From: Dehalococcoidia bacterium
GTDB lineage: Bacteria; Chloroflexota; Dehalococcoidia; Tepidiformales; Tepidiformaceae
Reading direction: 5' to 3'
NCBI GenBank assembly: GCA_022827945.1
Contig: JAJEIT010000026.1
Location: 34,191-98,190, forward strand
Length of the DNA stretch: 64,000 nucleotides
Part shown: in pieces, positions 24,540 through 30,970 of the stretch
Layout: the number at the start of each line of letters is the position of its first letter
Position numbering within the stretch: position 1 is the first letter of the stretch
Notes under the pieces: generated by a model
What the model was told of the DNA's origin: nothing
What the model saw: the letters and a program-made list of their open reading frames with translations, nothing else
The model's database searches: none
Position numbers and translations under genes: made by a program

Positions 24540-24911
24540 CTATCCCATCCCCAGCTCGTGCAGGCGGTCGTCGTCGATGCCGAAGTAGTGCCCGATCTCG
24601 TGCAGGACCGTCGTCCGCACCTGCTCCCGCACCTCGTCGTCCGTCCGGCAGATCGACTCGATGGGCCCCTGGTAGATGCTGATCTTGTCCGGCAGGACGA
24701 GGTTGTAGCCCTCGTGGCCGCGGTCCGGTAGCGGGACGCCGTGGTAGAGCCCCAGCAGGGTGCTCCCCGGCCCGATTCCCGCCTGGTGCCGGTCCTGCGC
24801 GGTCGGCCGCCACTCGATCACGATCTCGACGTTCTGGACGCGCGTCATCAGCTCTCGCGGCAGCGACTCCAGCGCCTCGCGCACCAGCTCGCGGAAGTGC
24901 TCGCGCTCCAT
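24540..24911 (-). CDS. Minimal zincin metallopeptidase family protein
   Basis: A 123-residue protein of the small zincin-like family (PF06262 type). It has an N-terminal helix (FRELVREALESLPREL), the LLGLYHGVPLP strand, KISIYQGPIE, and the zinc motif HEIGHYFGIDD followed by DRLHELG, giving HExxHxxG with a downstream His/Glu. It would be a cytosolic metalloprotease of unknown substrate. The ATG at 24911 is the natural family start; a longer upstream ORF has no domain support. Confidence 0.9.
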   Translation of the reverse strand: MEREHFRELVREALESLPRELMTRVQNVEIVIEWRPTAQDRHQAGIGPGSTLLGLYHGVPLPDRGHEGYNLVLPDKISIYQGPIESICRTDDEVREQVRTTVLHEIGHYFGIDDDRLHELGMG

Positions 24912-25025
24912 CCCCGCGAGTCTACGGACTTCGCTTCGGCGCCACCGCGAGGGCGCGTCGCAGGCCCCGCCCTTTCCCCACACCCCGATCGGATGTACCG
25001 TTTCCGTCAAGTAGTGCCTGCGTGC

Positions 25026-25136
25026 CGCCCTTATCCAGACGGGTGGAGGGAACCGGCCCCGTGAAGCCCGGGCAACCTGTCTCCCAGGAGACAAGGTGCC
25101 AAAGCCGGAATCCCCGAAGGGGAAACGATGAGAGCG
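25026..25136 (+). promoter_or_regulatory. SAM-I (S-box) riboswitch
   Basis: The leader carries S-box landmarks in order: CTTATC closing stem (25030-25035) pairing with GATGAG (25127-25132), GGTGGAGGGAACCGGCCC, GTGAAGCCCGGGCAACC, a P3 hairpin TGTCTCCCAGGAGACA, GGTGCCAAAGCCGG, and a P4 hairpin TCCCCGAAGGGGA. P1 extends to 25026 and 25136. SAM-I riboswitches switch off methionine and SAM synthesis genes when SAM is high. Its presence ahead of a threonine synthase-like gene indicates that the operon makes methionine or its precursor homocysteine. Confidence 0.93.
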
Positions 25137-25175
25137 TCAGTGCTCAAGGACCCGGCCCGCGCACGAGGAGAGAAG

Positions 25176-25220
25176 ATGTCAGCACCTCTGGGCCGAATGT
25201 TCATGTCCCTGGTCCCGTAG
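25176..25220 (+). CDS. Putative 14-residue leader peptide between SAM riboswitch and operon
   Basis: GAGGAGA lies four bases before an ATG that opens MSAPLGRMFMSLVP and stops at TAG (25218-25220). Three of fourteen residues are Met, two of them at positions 8 and 10. The stop sits inside a hairpin GGTCCC/GGGACC at 25211-25225. A leader peptide sensing charged tRNA-Met would be a second control layer after the riboswitch. This is inferred only from the ribosome binding site, Met content and hairpin; it could be chance. Confidence 0.35.
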   Translation: MSAPLGRMFMSLVP

Positions 25221-25311
25221 GGGACCACCCTCGCGACCCCTCCGCCTCGCGACGGCGGGCGCCTCTCCGGGCGCCTCGCCCACCGCGACACCCGATGCAC
25301 GAGAGAAAGGC

Positions 25312-26553
25312 ATGACCTACGCACAAAACCTGCGCTGCCGCGAATGCAGCCGCGACTACCCCCTCGCAGCGCTCCACGTCTGCGAGTTCTGTTTCGGACC
25401 GCTTGAGGTCGTCTACGACGACGACGGCATCAAGGCCGCCGTCTCCCGCGAGGCCATCGCCTCGCGCCCGGCCAACCTCTGGCGCTACCGCGAGTTTCTG
25501 CCCTGCGACGCAGACACCGCGATCAACATCGGGGCGGGCTTCACCCCCCTCATCCACGCGAAGAACCTTGGCAAGGCGCTGGGGCTCCCCAACCTCTACA
25601 TCAAGAACGACACCGCCAACCCGACGTGGTCGTTCAAGGACCGCGTTGTGGCCATCGCCAGCTCCCGTGCGCGGGAGCTCGGCTACGAGAAGCTCGCCTG
25701 CGCCAGCACCGGCAACCTCGCCAACAGCGTCAGCGCCCACGCCGCCGCCGCCGGCATGGAAGCGGTCGTCGTCATCCCCAACGACCTGGAGGCGGGCAAG
25801 GTGCTCGGTTCGAGCATCTACAGTCCCACCCTGGTGAAGGTCGCCGGGAACTACGACGCCGTGAACCGTCTCTGCGCCGAGCTCGCCGGCACGCGCAACT
25901 GGGCCTTCGTCAACGTCAACGTGCGCCCCTACTACGCCGAGGGCTCGAAGACCCTCGGCTACGAGGTCGCGGAGCAGCTCGGCTGGCGCGCCCCCGATCA
26001 CTGCGTCGTGCCCATCGCCAGCGGCTCGCTCTTCGTCAAGATACGCAAGGGCCTGAACGAATTCGCGAAGGCGGGTCTCATCGATGAGCCCCAGACCCGA
26101 ATGAGCGGCGCGCAGGCGACCGGCTGCTCCCCCGTCGCCACCGCCTGGGCCGAGGGCAGCATGAACTTCCGCCCCCAGCGGCCCGACACCATCGCCAAGT
26201 CGCTCGCCATCGGCAACCCCGCCGACGGCTACTACAGCCTCGTCCAGCTGAAGGACACGAACGGCGCCTGCGCCTCAGTCAACGACGACGAGATCGTCGC
26301 CGGCATGAAGCTGCTCGCCGAGACCGAGGGCATCTTCGCCGAGACCGCCGGCGGCGTGACCGTCGCCAGCGTCAAGCAGCTTGCCGCCGCCGGTAGAATC
26401 GACCCCGACGAGCTGGTGGTGGCCTTCATCACGGGCGCGGGGTTTAAGACCGCCGAGGCCGTCGCCGACAGCCTCGGCCCCGCCCTCGAAATCGACGCGA
26501 CCGTCGAGAGCTTCGAGGCCGCCTACGAGGATCGTGAGGGGGTTCCCGCCTGA
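25312..26553 (+). CDS. thrC: Threonine synthase-like PLP enzyme, probably O-phosphohomoserine-dependent homocysteine synthase (MetM-like)
   Basis: A 413-residue fold-type II PLP enzyme. An N-terminal zinc ribbon is formed by Cys9/Cys12 and Cys24/Cys27, the PLP Lys109 lies in NPTWSFKDR, and ACASTGNLANS is the phosphate-binding loop. By sequence it is threonine synthase, which converts O-phosphohomoserine to threonine. Three contexts argue for homocysteine formation instead, as in the MetM/MetO route described in Streptomyces: a SAM-I riboswitch upstream, an overlapping NIL-domain gene, and a MoaD-like sulfur carrier downstream. Whether it also makes threonine depends on whether another thrC exists in the genome. 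Confidence 0.9.
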   Translation: MTYAQNLRCRECSRDYPLAALHVCEFCFGPLEVVYDDDGIKAAVSREAIASRPANLWRYREFLPCDADTAINIGAGFTPLIHAKNLGKALGLPNLYIKNDTANPTWSFKDRVVAIASSRARELGYEKLACASTGNLANSVSAHAAAAGMEAVVVIPNDLEAGKVLGSSIYSPTLVKVAGNYDAVNRLCAELAGTRNWAFVNVNVRPYYAEGSKTLGYEVAEQLGWRAPDHCVVPIASGSLFVKIRKGLNEFAKAGLIDEPQTRMSGAQATGCSPVATAWAEGSMNFRPQRPDTIAKSLAIGNPADGYYSLVQLKDTNGACASVNDDEIVAGMKLLAETEGIFAETAGGVTVASVKQLAAAGRIDPDELVVAFITGAGFKTAEAVADSLGPALEIDATVESFEAAYEDREGVPA

Positions 26554-26795
26554 TGGCTGTCCAGCGTTTGCGCTTCACCTTCCCGACCGACCTGATCAAG
26601 GAGCCCGTGATCTACCTCATCGGGCAGCAGTTCGAGGTCATCACCAACATCCGCATGGCCGACGTCGACGAGAGCACCGGCTGGGTCATCCTCGAGCTCG
26701 AGGGAGACACTGACGAGATCGCACGCAGCGTCGCCTGGGCCGAGAGCCGCGGTGTCCGCGTGGACCCCATCACCGGCGACGTCATCGAAGGCTAG
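26553..26795 (+). CDS. NIL domain-containing protein
   Basis: An 80-residue protein matching a stand-alone NIL (ferredoxin-like, ligand-binding) domain: RLRFTFPTDLIKEPVIYLIG, FEVITNIRMADVDE and GWVILELEGD. NIL domains occur at the C-terminus of the methionine ABC ATPase MetN, where they bind methionine, and beside homocysteine-forming enzymes in anaerobes. Its ATG overlaps the stop of the upstream PLP enzyme by one base, so it is translationally coupled. It probably binds methionine or helps sulfur transfer. Confidence 0.88.
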   Translation: MAVQRLRFTFPTDLIKEPVIYLIGQQFEVITNIRMADVDESTGWVILELEGDTDEIARSVAWAESRGVRVDPITGDVIEG

Positions 26796-26820
26796 TTACA
26801 CAACGAACGGAGACCACCAC

Positions 26821-27102
26821 GTGGCAGCAACAGTCCTCATCCCCCAGCCCCTCCGCCCCCTCACCGGCGATCAGCCCACCGTCGACGGTGTCACCGGCTC
26901 GCTGTCGGACTGCATCGCGGACCTCGAGGCGCGCTTCCCGGGCGTGGCCGAGCGCATGCTCGACGAGGAAGGGGAGCTGCGGCGCTTCGTGAACGTCTAC
27001 ATCAACGGCGAGGACGTCCGCTTCGAGGACGGTCTCGCCACCACCATCAGCGACGGCGACGAGGTCAGCATCGTCCCCGCCGTCGCCGGCGGTTCATTCT
27101 GA
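26821..27102 (+). CDS. MoaD/ThiS-like sulfur carrier protein with -GGSF C-terminus (MetO-like)
   Basis: A 93-residue ubiquitin-like protein starting at GTG with GGAG upstream. It has the MoaD layout: ATVLIPQPLRPLTG, a helix LSDCIADLEARFPGVAERML, FVNVYINGEDVRF and DGDEVSIVPAVAGG. Carriers of this type form a thiocarboxylate on a terminal Gly-Gly. Here two more residues, Ser-Phe, follow the GG, so a protease must trim the tail first, as described for QbsE-type carriers ending in Cys-Phe. It likely donates sulfide to the upstream PLP enzyme to make homocysteine. No JAMM protease or E1-like activator is in the window. Confidence 0.88.
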   Translation: MAATVLIPQPLRPLTGDQPTVDGVTGSLSDCIADLEARFPGVAERMLDEEGELRRFVNVYINGEDVRFEDGLATTISDGDEVSIVPAVAGGSF

Positions 27103-27193
27103 ACCCGGCTCCCGACGTTGCCTCCGCGCGGTCCTCGCCGCGAGGGGGATAGCCGGGCGCTCGCCAGACTTCAGGAGCGACGACAGAAAGCAG

Positions 27194-27217
27194 GAAGCCC
27201 CCGGAAACGGGGGCTTC
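27194..27217. terminator. Intrinsic-terminator-like hairpin between convergent operons
   Basis: GAAGCCCCC at 27194-27202 pairs perfectly with GGGGGCTTC at 27209-27217 around a six-base loop. It lies between the sulfur-carrier gene and the convergent tatA gene and can serve both. The T-run is poor on both strands. Confidence 0.65.
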
Positions 27218-27241
27218 GGTGTGTTCGCCTGTTGCGGAGCG

Positions 27242-27574
27242 CTAGAAGACGTTCCGGGTGCCGCTGTCGCTGCGAGGCGCCTCGGCGGGAGGGGCTGCGG
27301 CCGGCGGCGGAGCCGCCTGCTGGGGCGGAGGCGCGGCCTGCTGGACAGGCTGCTGGGGCGCCTCTTCCTGGACCTGCGCCTGAACCTGTGTCTCCTCGGT
27401 GGCGCCTTCCTCTTCGTCGTCTTCCCGAACGGCGCGCCGGAACTCCTTGATCGAGGAGCCCAGATCCCCGCCGATGCGGCTGATGCGCCCGACGCCAAAG
27501 AGCAGAACGATGACGCCGACGATGATGGCGAGCTCCAGCGGCCCAAGCGGACCGATAAGCAGCGGACCAGGCAT
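27242..27574 (-). CDS. tatA: Sec-independent protein translocase TatA/TatE family protein
   Basis: A 110-residue protein. The N-terminus MPGPLLIGPLGPLELAIIVGVIVLLFG contains the single membrane span with the GPLELAII hallmark. FGVGRISRIGGDLGSSIKEFRRAV is the amphipathic helix of TatA. The long C-terminal tail is acidic and then Pro/Gln/Ala-rich low complexity. TatA oligomers form the channel that exports folded proteins. The ATG at 27574 has GAGGAGG upstream, and an upstream in-frame ATG at 27622 is not needed. No tatB or tatC is adjacent. Confidence 0.93.
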   Translation of the reverse strand: MPGPLLIGPLGPLELAIIVGVIVLLFGVGRISRIGGDLGSSIKEFRRAVREDDEEEGATEETQVQAQVQEEAPQQPVQQAAPPPQQAAPPPAAAPPAEAPRSDSGTRNVF

Positions 27575-27728
27575 AACGCCCTCCTCGTCCCCCGGCTCAC
27601 GCCGGAGAATCAGTCCAATCATGGTACATGATGCTGCAATGGGGGAAAGCGCAAACCCGGTCGGGCTCGCCGCCAGCCTTCACCCCTCGCGGCGCAGATC
27701 GTTCAGGAGGAGTCCATCTGGGTCGGGC

Positions 27729-28040
27729 TCAAGACAAACGTTCGACGAAGACGTCCATGACGCCCCCGCAGATCTTGTCCTCGCCGTCCGTCGGCTCCGT
27801 CAGGTCGACCGTGACGATGCGCGGGGAGCCGTCCTCCAGCACCTCCATCGCCTCCTGCCACACCTCAGCCTCGCCGCAGCCCCCGCCGATGGTGCCGAAG
27901 AACGAGCCGTCACTGCGAACCACCATCTTCGCGCCCGTCTTGCGGGGCGTGGACCCGCGTGTCCGCGCGACCGTCGCCAGCACGACCGGCTCTTCGCGGT
28001 CGAGCGCCGTCTGGATCTCGCGGAATATCTCTTCGTTCAT
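27729..28040 (-). CDS. XdhC/CoxI N-terminal domain protein
   Basis: A 103-residue protein that corresponds only to the N-terminal XdhC_CoxI domain: LDREEPVVLATVARTRGSTPRKTGAKM, FFGTIGGGCGEAEV and ICGGVMDVFVE. XdhC/CoxI proteins insert a sulfido ligand into or chaperone the molybdenum cofactor of xanthine and CO dehydrogenases. The usual C-terminal Rossmann half is absent here, which is a known split arrangement. No molybdenum hydroxylase is visible in the window. Confidence 0.88.
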   Translation of the reverse strand: MNEEIFREIQTALDREEPVVLATVARTRGSTPRKTGAKMVVRSDGSFFGTIGGGCGEAEVWQEAMEVLEDGSPRIVTVDLTEPTDGEDKICGGVMDVFVERLS

Positions 28041-28117
28041 ACCCTGATCCTGACGCCCCCGGCCCGACGCCGCAAGCGCGACCCCCGGACGCGCCCGAAT
28101 TCTCTACCATCGCACGC

Positions 28118-28759
28118 ATGACGCCCCTCGCAATCGACCACGTCATCCTCGCCACCGCCGACATCTACGCCACCTCCGCGCGGCTCGAACGCGACCACGG
28201 GCTCGTGTCGCTGCCCGGCGGAAGGCACGCCGGCCACGGAACCGGCAACCGCATCGTCCCCCTGGGGGACGCCTACATCGAGATCATGGGCATCGTCGAC
28301 GAGGATGAGGCCGCCGCCAGCCCCATGGGTGCATGGATCGCTGAGCAGACCGCCGGCGGCGACCGCGTCGCCGCCCTTTGCCTCCGTACCGACGCATCCG
28401 GCCTCGACGCCACCGCCGAGCGGCTTGGCCTCCGTCCCCTCCCCATGTCCCGTGACGCGCCCGGTGGCGTCACGCTCACCTGGCGCCTCGCCGGCCTGGC
28501 CGAGGCCATGGCCGACCCCTCCCGCACCTTCTTCATCGATTGGCAGGTTCCCCCCGACCTGCACCCCGCCCGCGGAGATGCCCGGCACCGCGTGCGACCA
28601 ACCGGCTTCGCCTGGGTCGAGCTCGCCGGCGATCCCGACGCCATCCGGACGTGGCTGGGCGAGGACACGCCCGGCGTGCGCGTCGCCGCCGCCCCGGAAC
28701 CGCGCGTACGCGCTGCCGTCGCCTTAGCTACCAGCGGTGAGATTCCGCTGGGACCATGA
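28118..28759 (+). CDS. VOC/glyoxalase-like domain protein
   Basis: A 213-residue protein starting IDHVILATADIYATSARLERDHGL, typical of glyoxalase-like (PF13468) members of the vicinal oxygen chelate fold. GTGNRIVPLGDAYIEIMGI carries a Glu that is a usual metal ligand, and FIDWQVPPDLHPA begins the second half. The family includes lyases, dioxygenases and isomerases; the substrate is unknown. It is divergent from the XdhC-like gene. Confidence 0.85.
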   Translation: MTPLAIDHVILATADIYATSARLERDHGLVSLPGGRHAGHGTGNRIVPLGDAYIEIMGIVDEDEAAASPMGAWIAEQTAGGDRVAALCLRTDASGLDATAERLGLRPLPMSRDAPGGVTLTWRLAGLAEAMADPSRTFFIDWQVPPDLHPARGDARHRVRPTGFAWVELAGDPDAIRTWLGEDTPGVRVAAAPEPRVRAAVALATSGEIPLGP

Positions 28760-28800
28760 GAGGTTGTAGTGGGCAAATGCCCGTGTAAGATGGAAGCACG

Positions 28801-29118
28801 ATGACCCAGGTGAAGAAGCGAAAGAGCCCCACGAAGGTCGAAGAGATCCCGGTTATTCCCGCGGGACGCCTCCGGGGCCAATTGCGACGGCGCATCAGGC
28901 GTTACGAGCAGCGCTATGAGATGTCTACGGATCGTATGCGTGAGGTTGTACGAAAGGATCCGACCCGAGAGACATTGGAGATTTGCGATTGGCTGATGGA
29001 CGACAACCTCCTCAGGTACCTCATCGGGGAGGAAGGCATGGATGGGTTGCCATCGACCGATACGTCTCAGCCCACGAGCGCTCCCTCGAACGGCATGCCT
29101 TCGTCCTCGAAGACCTGA
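28801..29118 (+). CDS. TumA-like antitoxin candidate
   Basis: A 105-residue basic protein. Residues about 28-80 are helical with RYEMSTDRMREVV and ETLEICDWLMDDNLLRYL, the pattern seen in small antitoxins encoded before TumE-type toxins (regular-sized arms, CEWL-like motif). The last ~25 residues (GLPSTDTSQPTSAPSN onward) are Ser/Pro/Thr-rich and read through the start of the next gene in a different frame, so they may be frameshifted or vestigial. It precedes and overlaps the DUF6516-like toxin gene. Confidence 0.65.
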   Translation: MTQVKKRKSPTKVEEIPVIPAGRLRGQLRRRIRRYEQRYEMSTDRMREVVRKDPTRETLEICDWLMDDNLLRYLIGEEGMDGLPSTDTSQPTSAPSNGMPSSSKT

Positions 29119-29477
29119 CGGTCTTTCAGCGCGCTACTGGACGACCAGGCCCCATTCTCAGGCTCCACGGACGGCTCCTCTGCTCCGCAGGGGTGGTGGT
29201 TGAAGTTGCGAAGGAGCTCGCGATCCAGCTCGGTCCGCGCAATCAGGAAGGGGTCTGGGGCCTGAGCTATTCCTACCACGCCCATGTTCCGGGGCGTGGC
29301 AATCTCCTGCGCTACGACAACTCGCACGGCTTCGGCGAATACCACCGCCACGAGTACGACTTCGCAACCCAGGAAGAGAAGCCCGTCGAGATGCTTACCC
29401 GCGAAGAGTTCCCCACCCTGATCGAGGTTCTCGACGAGGTCCAGGCCATGGCGCGGCGGCTCGGACTCGTCCGCTAG
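28983..29477 (+). CDS. TumE-like (DUF6516 family) toxin
   Basis: The conserved part (about 143 residues) begins IDRYVSAHERSLERHAFVLE. It contains two strands (RLHGRLLCSAGVVVEVAKEL), YSYHAHVPGRGNLLRYDNSHG and YHRHEYDF, matching the DUF6516/TumE toxin pattern with RYDN followed by HxRH. No canonical start lies near the domain boundary: the first in-frame start is TTG at 28983, 136 bases inside the antitoxin gene. A strong GGGGAGGAAGG at about 29027-29037 sits before the natural start region, so a one-base deletion near 29043-29048 is suspected. Confidence 0.68.
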   Translation: MRLADGRQPPQVPHRGGRHGWVAIDRYVSAHERSLERHAFVLEDLTVFQRATGRPGPILRLHGRLLCSAGVVVEVAKELAIQLGPRNQEGVWGLSYSYHAHVPGRGNLLRYDNSHGFGEYHRHEYDFATQEEKPVEMLTREEFPTLIEVLDEVQAMARRLGLVR

Positions 29478-30433
29478 CTGGCCGCGAGCCTCGCCCCGAT
29501 GAACGCCGTCACACGCTGCCGCGCCTGCTCCCCGATCGGGATCGGCGCCGCGTCGAAGCCGTGCGGGCCGCCGGGGTAGACCGCCAACTCGGACTCGTTG
29601 CCCGCCGCCAGCCAGCGTGCGTGCATGAACAATGAGTCGTCCAGCAGCGGGTCGTACGATCCCACCGTGAACAGCGCCGGCGGCATTTCGTGCAGGTGTG
29701 CGTTCAGCGGCGACACGTCGGGGTCGGTCGTATCCACGCCGGGGATGAACATCTCGTAGAAGCGGTCGATCGCAGCCCGGTCGAGACCCCCCTCGGGCCC
29801 CACGCCCAGCCGCTGGCTCGGCGTCATCGACAGGTCGTACGGACCGTACACCAGGTTCGCCCCGAGGAAGCCCGTGTAGCCGTGTCGGTCCCGCATCCGC
29901 AGGAGCGTGACTGCGGCCAGGTGCGCGCCCGCCGAACCGCCCCCGATCAGCAGCCGCTCCGTCCCGAACTCCGCCGCCGCGTTCTCGACCAGCCACACCG
30001 CCGCGGCCTCGCAGTCGTCCGGACCGGCGGGGTACGGGTGCTCCGGCGCGAGCCGGTAGTCGACGCTCACCGTCGCGAGGCCGAACCCCTCGACCAGCGC
30101 CAGGTTGGCCTGGTCGCTCATCCGCGCCCGGCCGATCACCCAGCCGCCCCCGTGGATGTCGAGGTAAACGCCCGCCGGCTCCCGCCCCTCGGGCCGGATT
30201 ATGCGGATCGACGCGCCCTCGCCCATCCCCGGCACGACGCGATCCTCCGCCCGCTCGACGGGCGGGGGCACGGGAAACGCGCCGCCGCCCTCGTCCATCA
30301 GCCGCCGCAGCTCCACGAGGTCGGTGTTCTCCATGGAGGGCATCTGCTCGCGCATCGCCATCGAAGCCGCCACGAACTCGCGCGTCTCCTGGCTGATCGC
30401 GTCCTCGCCGAAGACGCTCGAATCGAAGCTCAT
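29474..30433 (-). CDS. Alpha/beta hydrolase (esterase/lipase, HSL-like family)
   Basis: A 319-residue hydrolase. The oxyanion motif HGGGW lies at residues 94-98, the nucleophile is Ser167 in GGGSAGA, the acid is probably Asp in SYDPLLDD and the His is in GGPHGFD. This is the hormone-sensitive lipase-like family that cleaves short-chain esters. The ATG at 30433 is the family-like start; upstream extension has no support. The gene lies 11 bp after the AhpD-like selenoprotein gene in the same direction, so they are probably co-transcribed. It is convergent with the TumE-like gene and overlaps it by four bases. Confidence 0.9.
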   Translation of the reverse strand: MSFDSSVFGEDAISQETREFVAASMAMREQMPSMENTDLVELRRLMDEGGGAFPVPPPVERAEDRVVPGMGEGASIRIIRPEGREPAGVYLDIHGGGWVIGRARMSDQANLALVEGFGLATVSVDYRLAPEHPYPAGPDDCEAAAVWLVENAAAEFGTERLLIGGGSAGAHLAAVTLLRMRDRHGYTGFLGANLVYGPYDLSMTPSQRLGVGPEGGLDRAAIDRFYEMFIPGVDTTDPDVSPLNAHLHEMPPALFTVGSYDPLLDDSLFMHARWLAAGNESELAVYPGGPHGFDAAPIPIGEQARQRVTAFIGARLAAS

Positions 30434-30444
30434 GGCGGTGCTCC

Positions 30445-30954
30445 TCAGGTCGGTTTCAGGCCGAACGAGTGAATCAGGCGCCCGTAGCCCAGATAGCTCA
30501 CGACCGCCCACCCGATTTCGAGGATCTGCTCCTCGGTGAAGTGCTCCCCCAGCTCCTCGAACAGCTGGCCGTCGATGTTCGCGTGGTCGACGAACAGCCG
30601 CTCGGCGTAGTGGAACGCCGCCTTCTCCGCCTCGCTGAAGTCCTGGTCGCCCCACGTCGCAATCTTGCCGACGGTGCTCTCCTCGAGGGTGTCACCTTCC
30701 CCTGACAGGGGAAGCCGGGCGGCCTGTCAGAAGTCGCAGGCGTTCAGCTGCGCGACCCGCAGCCGCACCATCTCCTTCAGTCGCGCCGAGACCGCCCCGT
30801 CCCGGATCAGCGGCCGGTACCACTCGTTCCACCGCTGGAACAGCTCCGCGTTGTGCCCGAACACGCGCGTGAAGTCGTCGCCACGGCCGCGCAGCCCCTC
30901 CGGGAGCTCGTCGTCGGTCGCCAGTCGGATGTGTGGGGAAAGCGTATCAGTCAT
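30445..30954 (-). CDS. AhpD-like/carboxymuconolactone decarboxylase family selenoprotein (in-frame UGA = Sec76)
   Basis: Reading from the ATG at 30954 reaches TGA at 30727-30729 after 75 codons, in VRLRVAQLNACDF. Read as selenocysteine, the frame continues unbroken to a second TGA at 30445-30447, giving 169 residues. The second part (EKAAFHYAERLF, EEQILEIGWAVVSYLGYGRL) is normal AhpD/CMD sequence. The UGA occupies the second position of the redox CxxC motif: Cys73-Asp-Phe-Sec76. A SECIS-like hairpin follows 19 bases later. AhpD-like proteins are thiol-dependent peroxide-reducing or hydroperoxidase partners, and selenoprotein members have been reported. A nonsense-mutated pseudogene is the alternative. 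No selA/selB/selC is visible here. Confidence 0.85.
30696..30729 (-). promoter_or_regulatory. bSECIS-like hairpin with its UGA codon
   Basis: Downstream of the UGA (30727-30729), on the minus strand, CTTCCCC (30714 to 30708) pairs perfectly with GGGGAAG (30702 to 30696) around the five-base loop TGTCA. The distance from UGA to the loop is 19 bases, inside the reported 16-37 window, and a G occupies the second loop position. These are the general criteria for bacterial SECIS elements recognised by SelB. Confidence 0.75.
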
Positions 30955-30970
30955 GCGCGGCAGTCTACCC

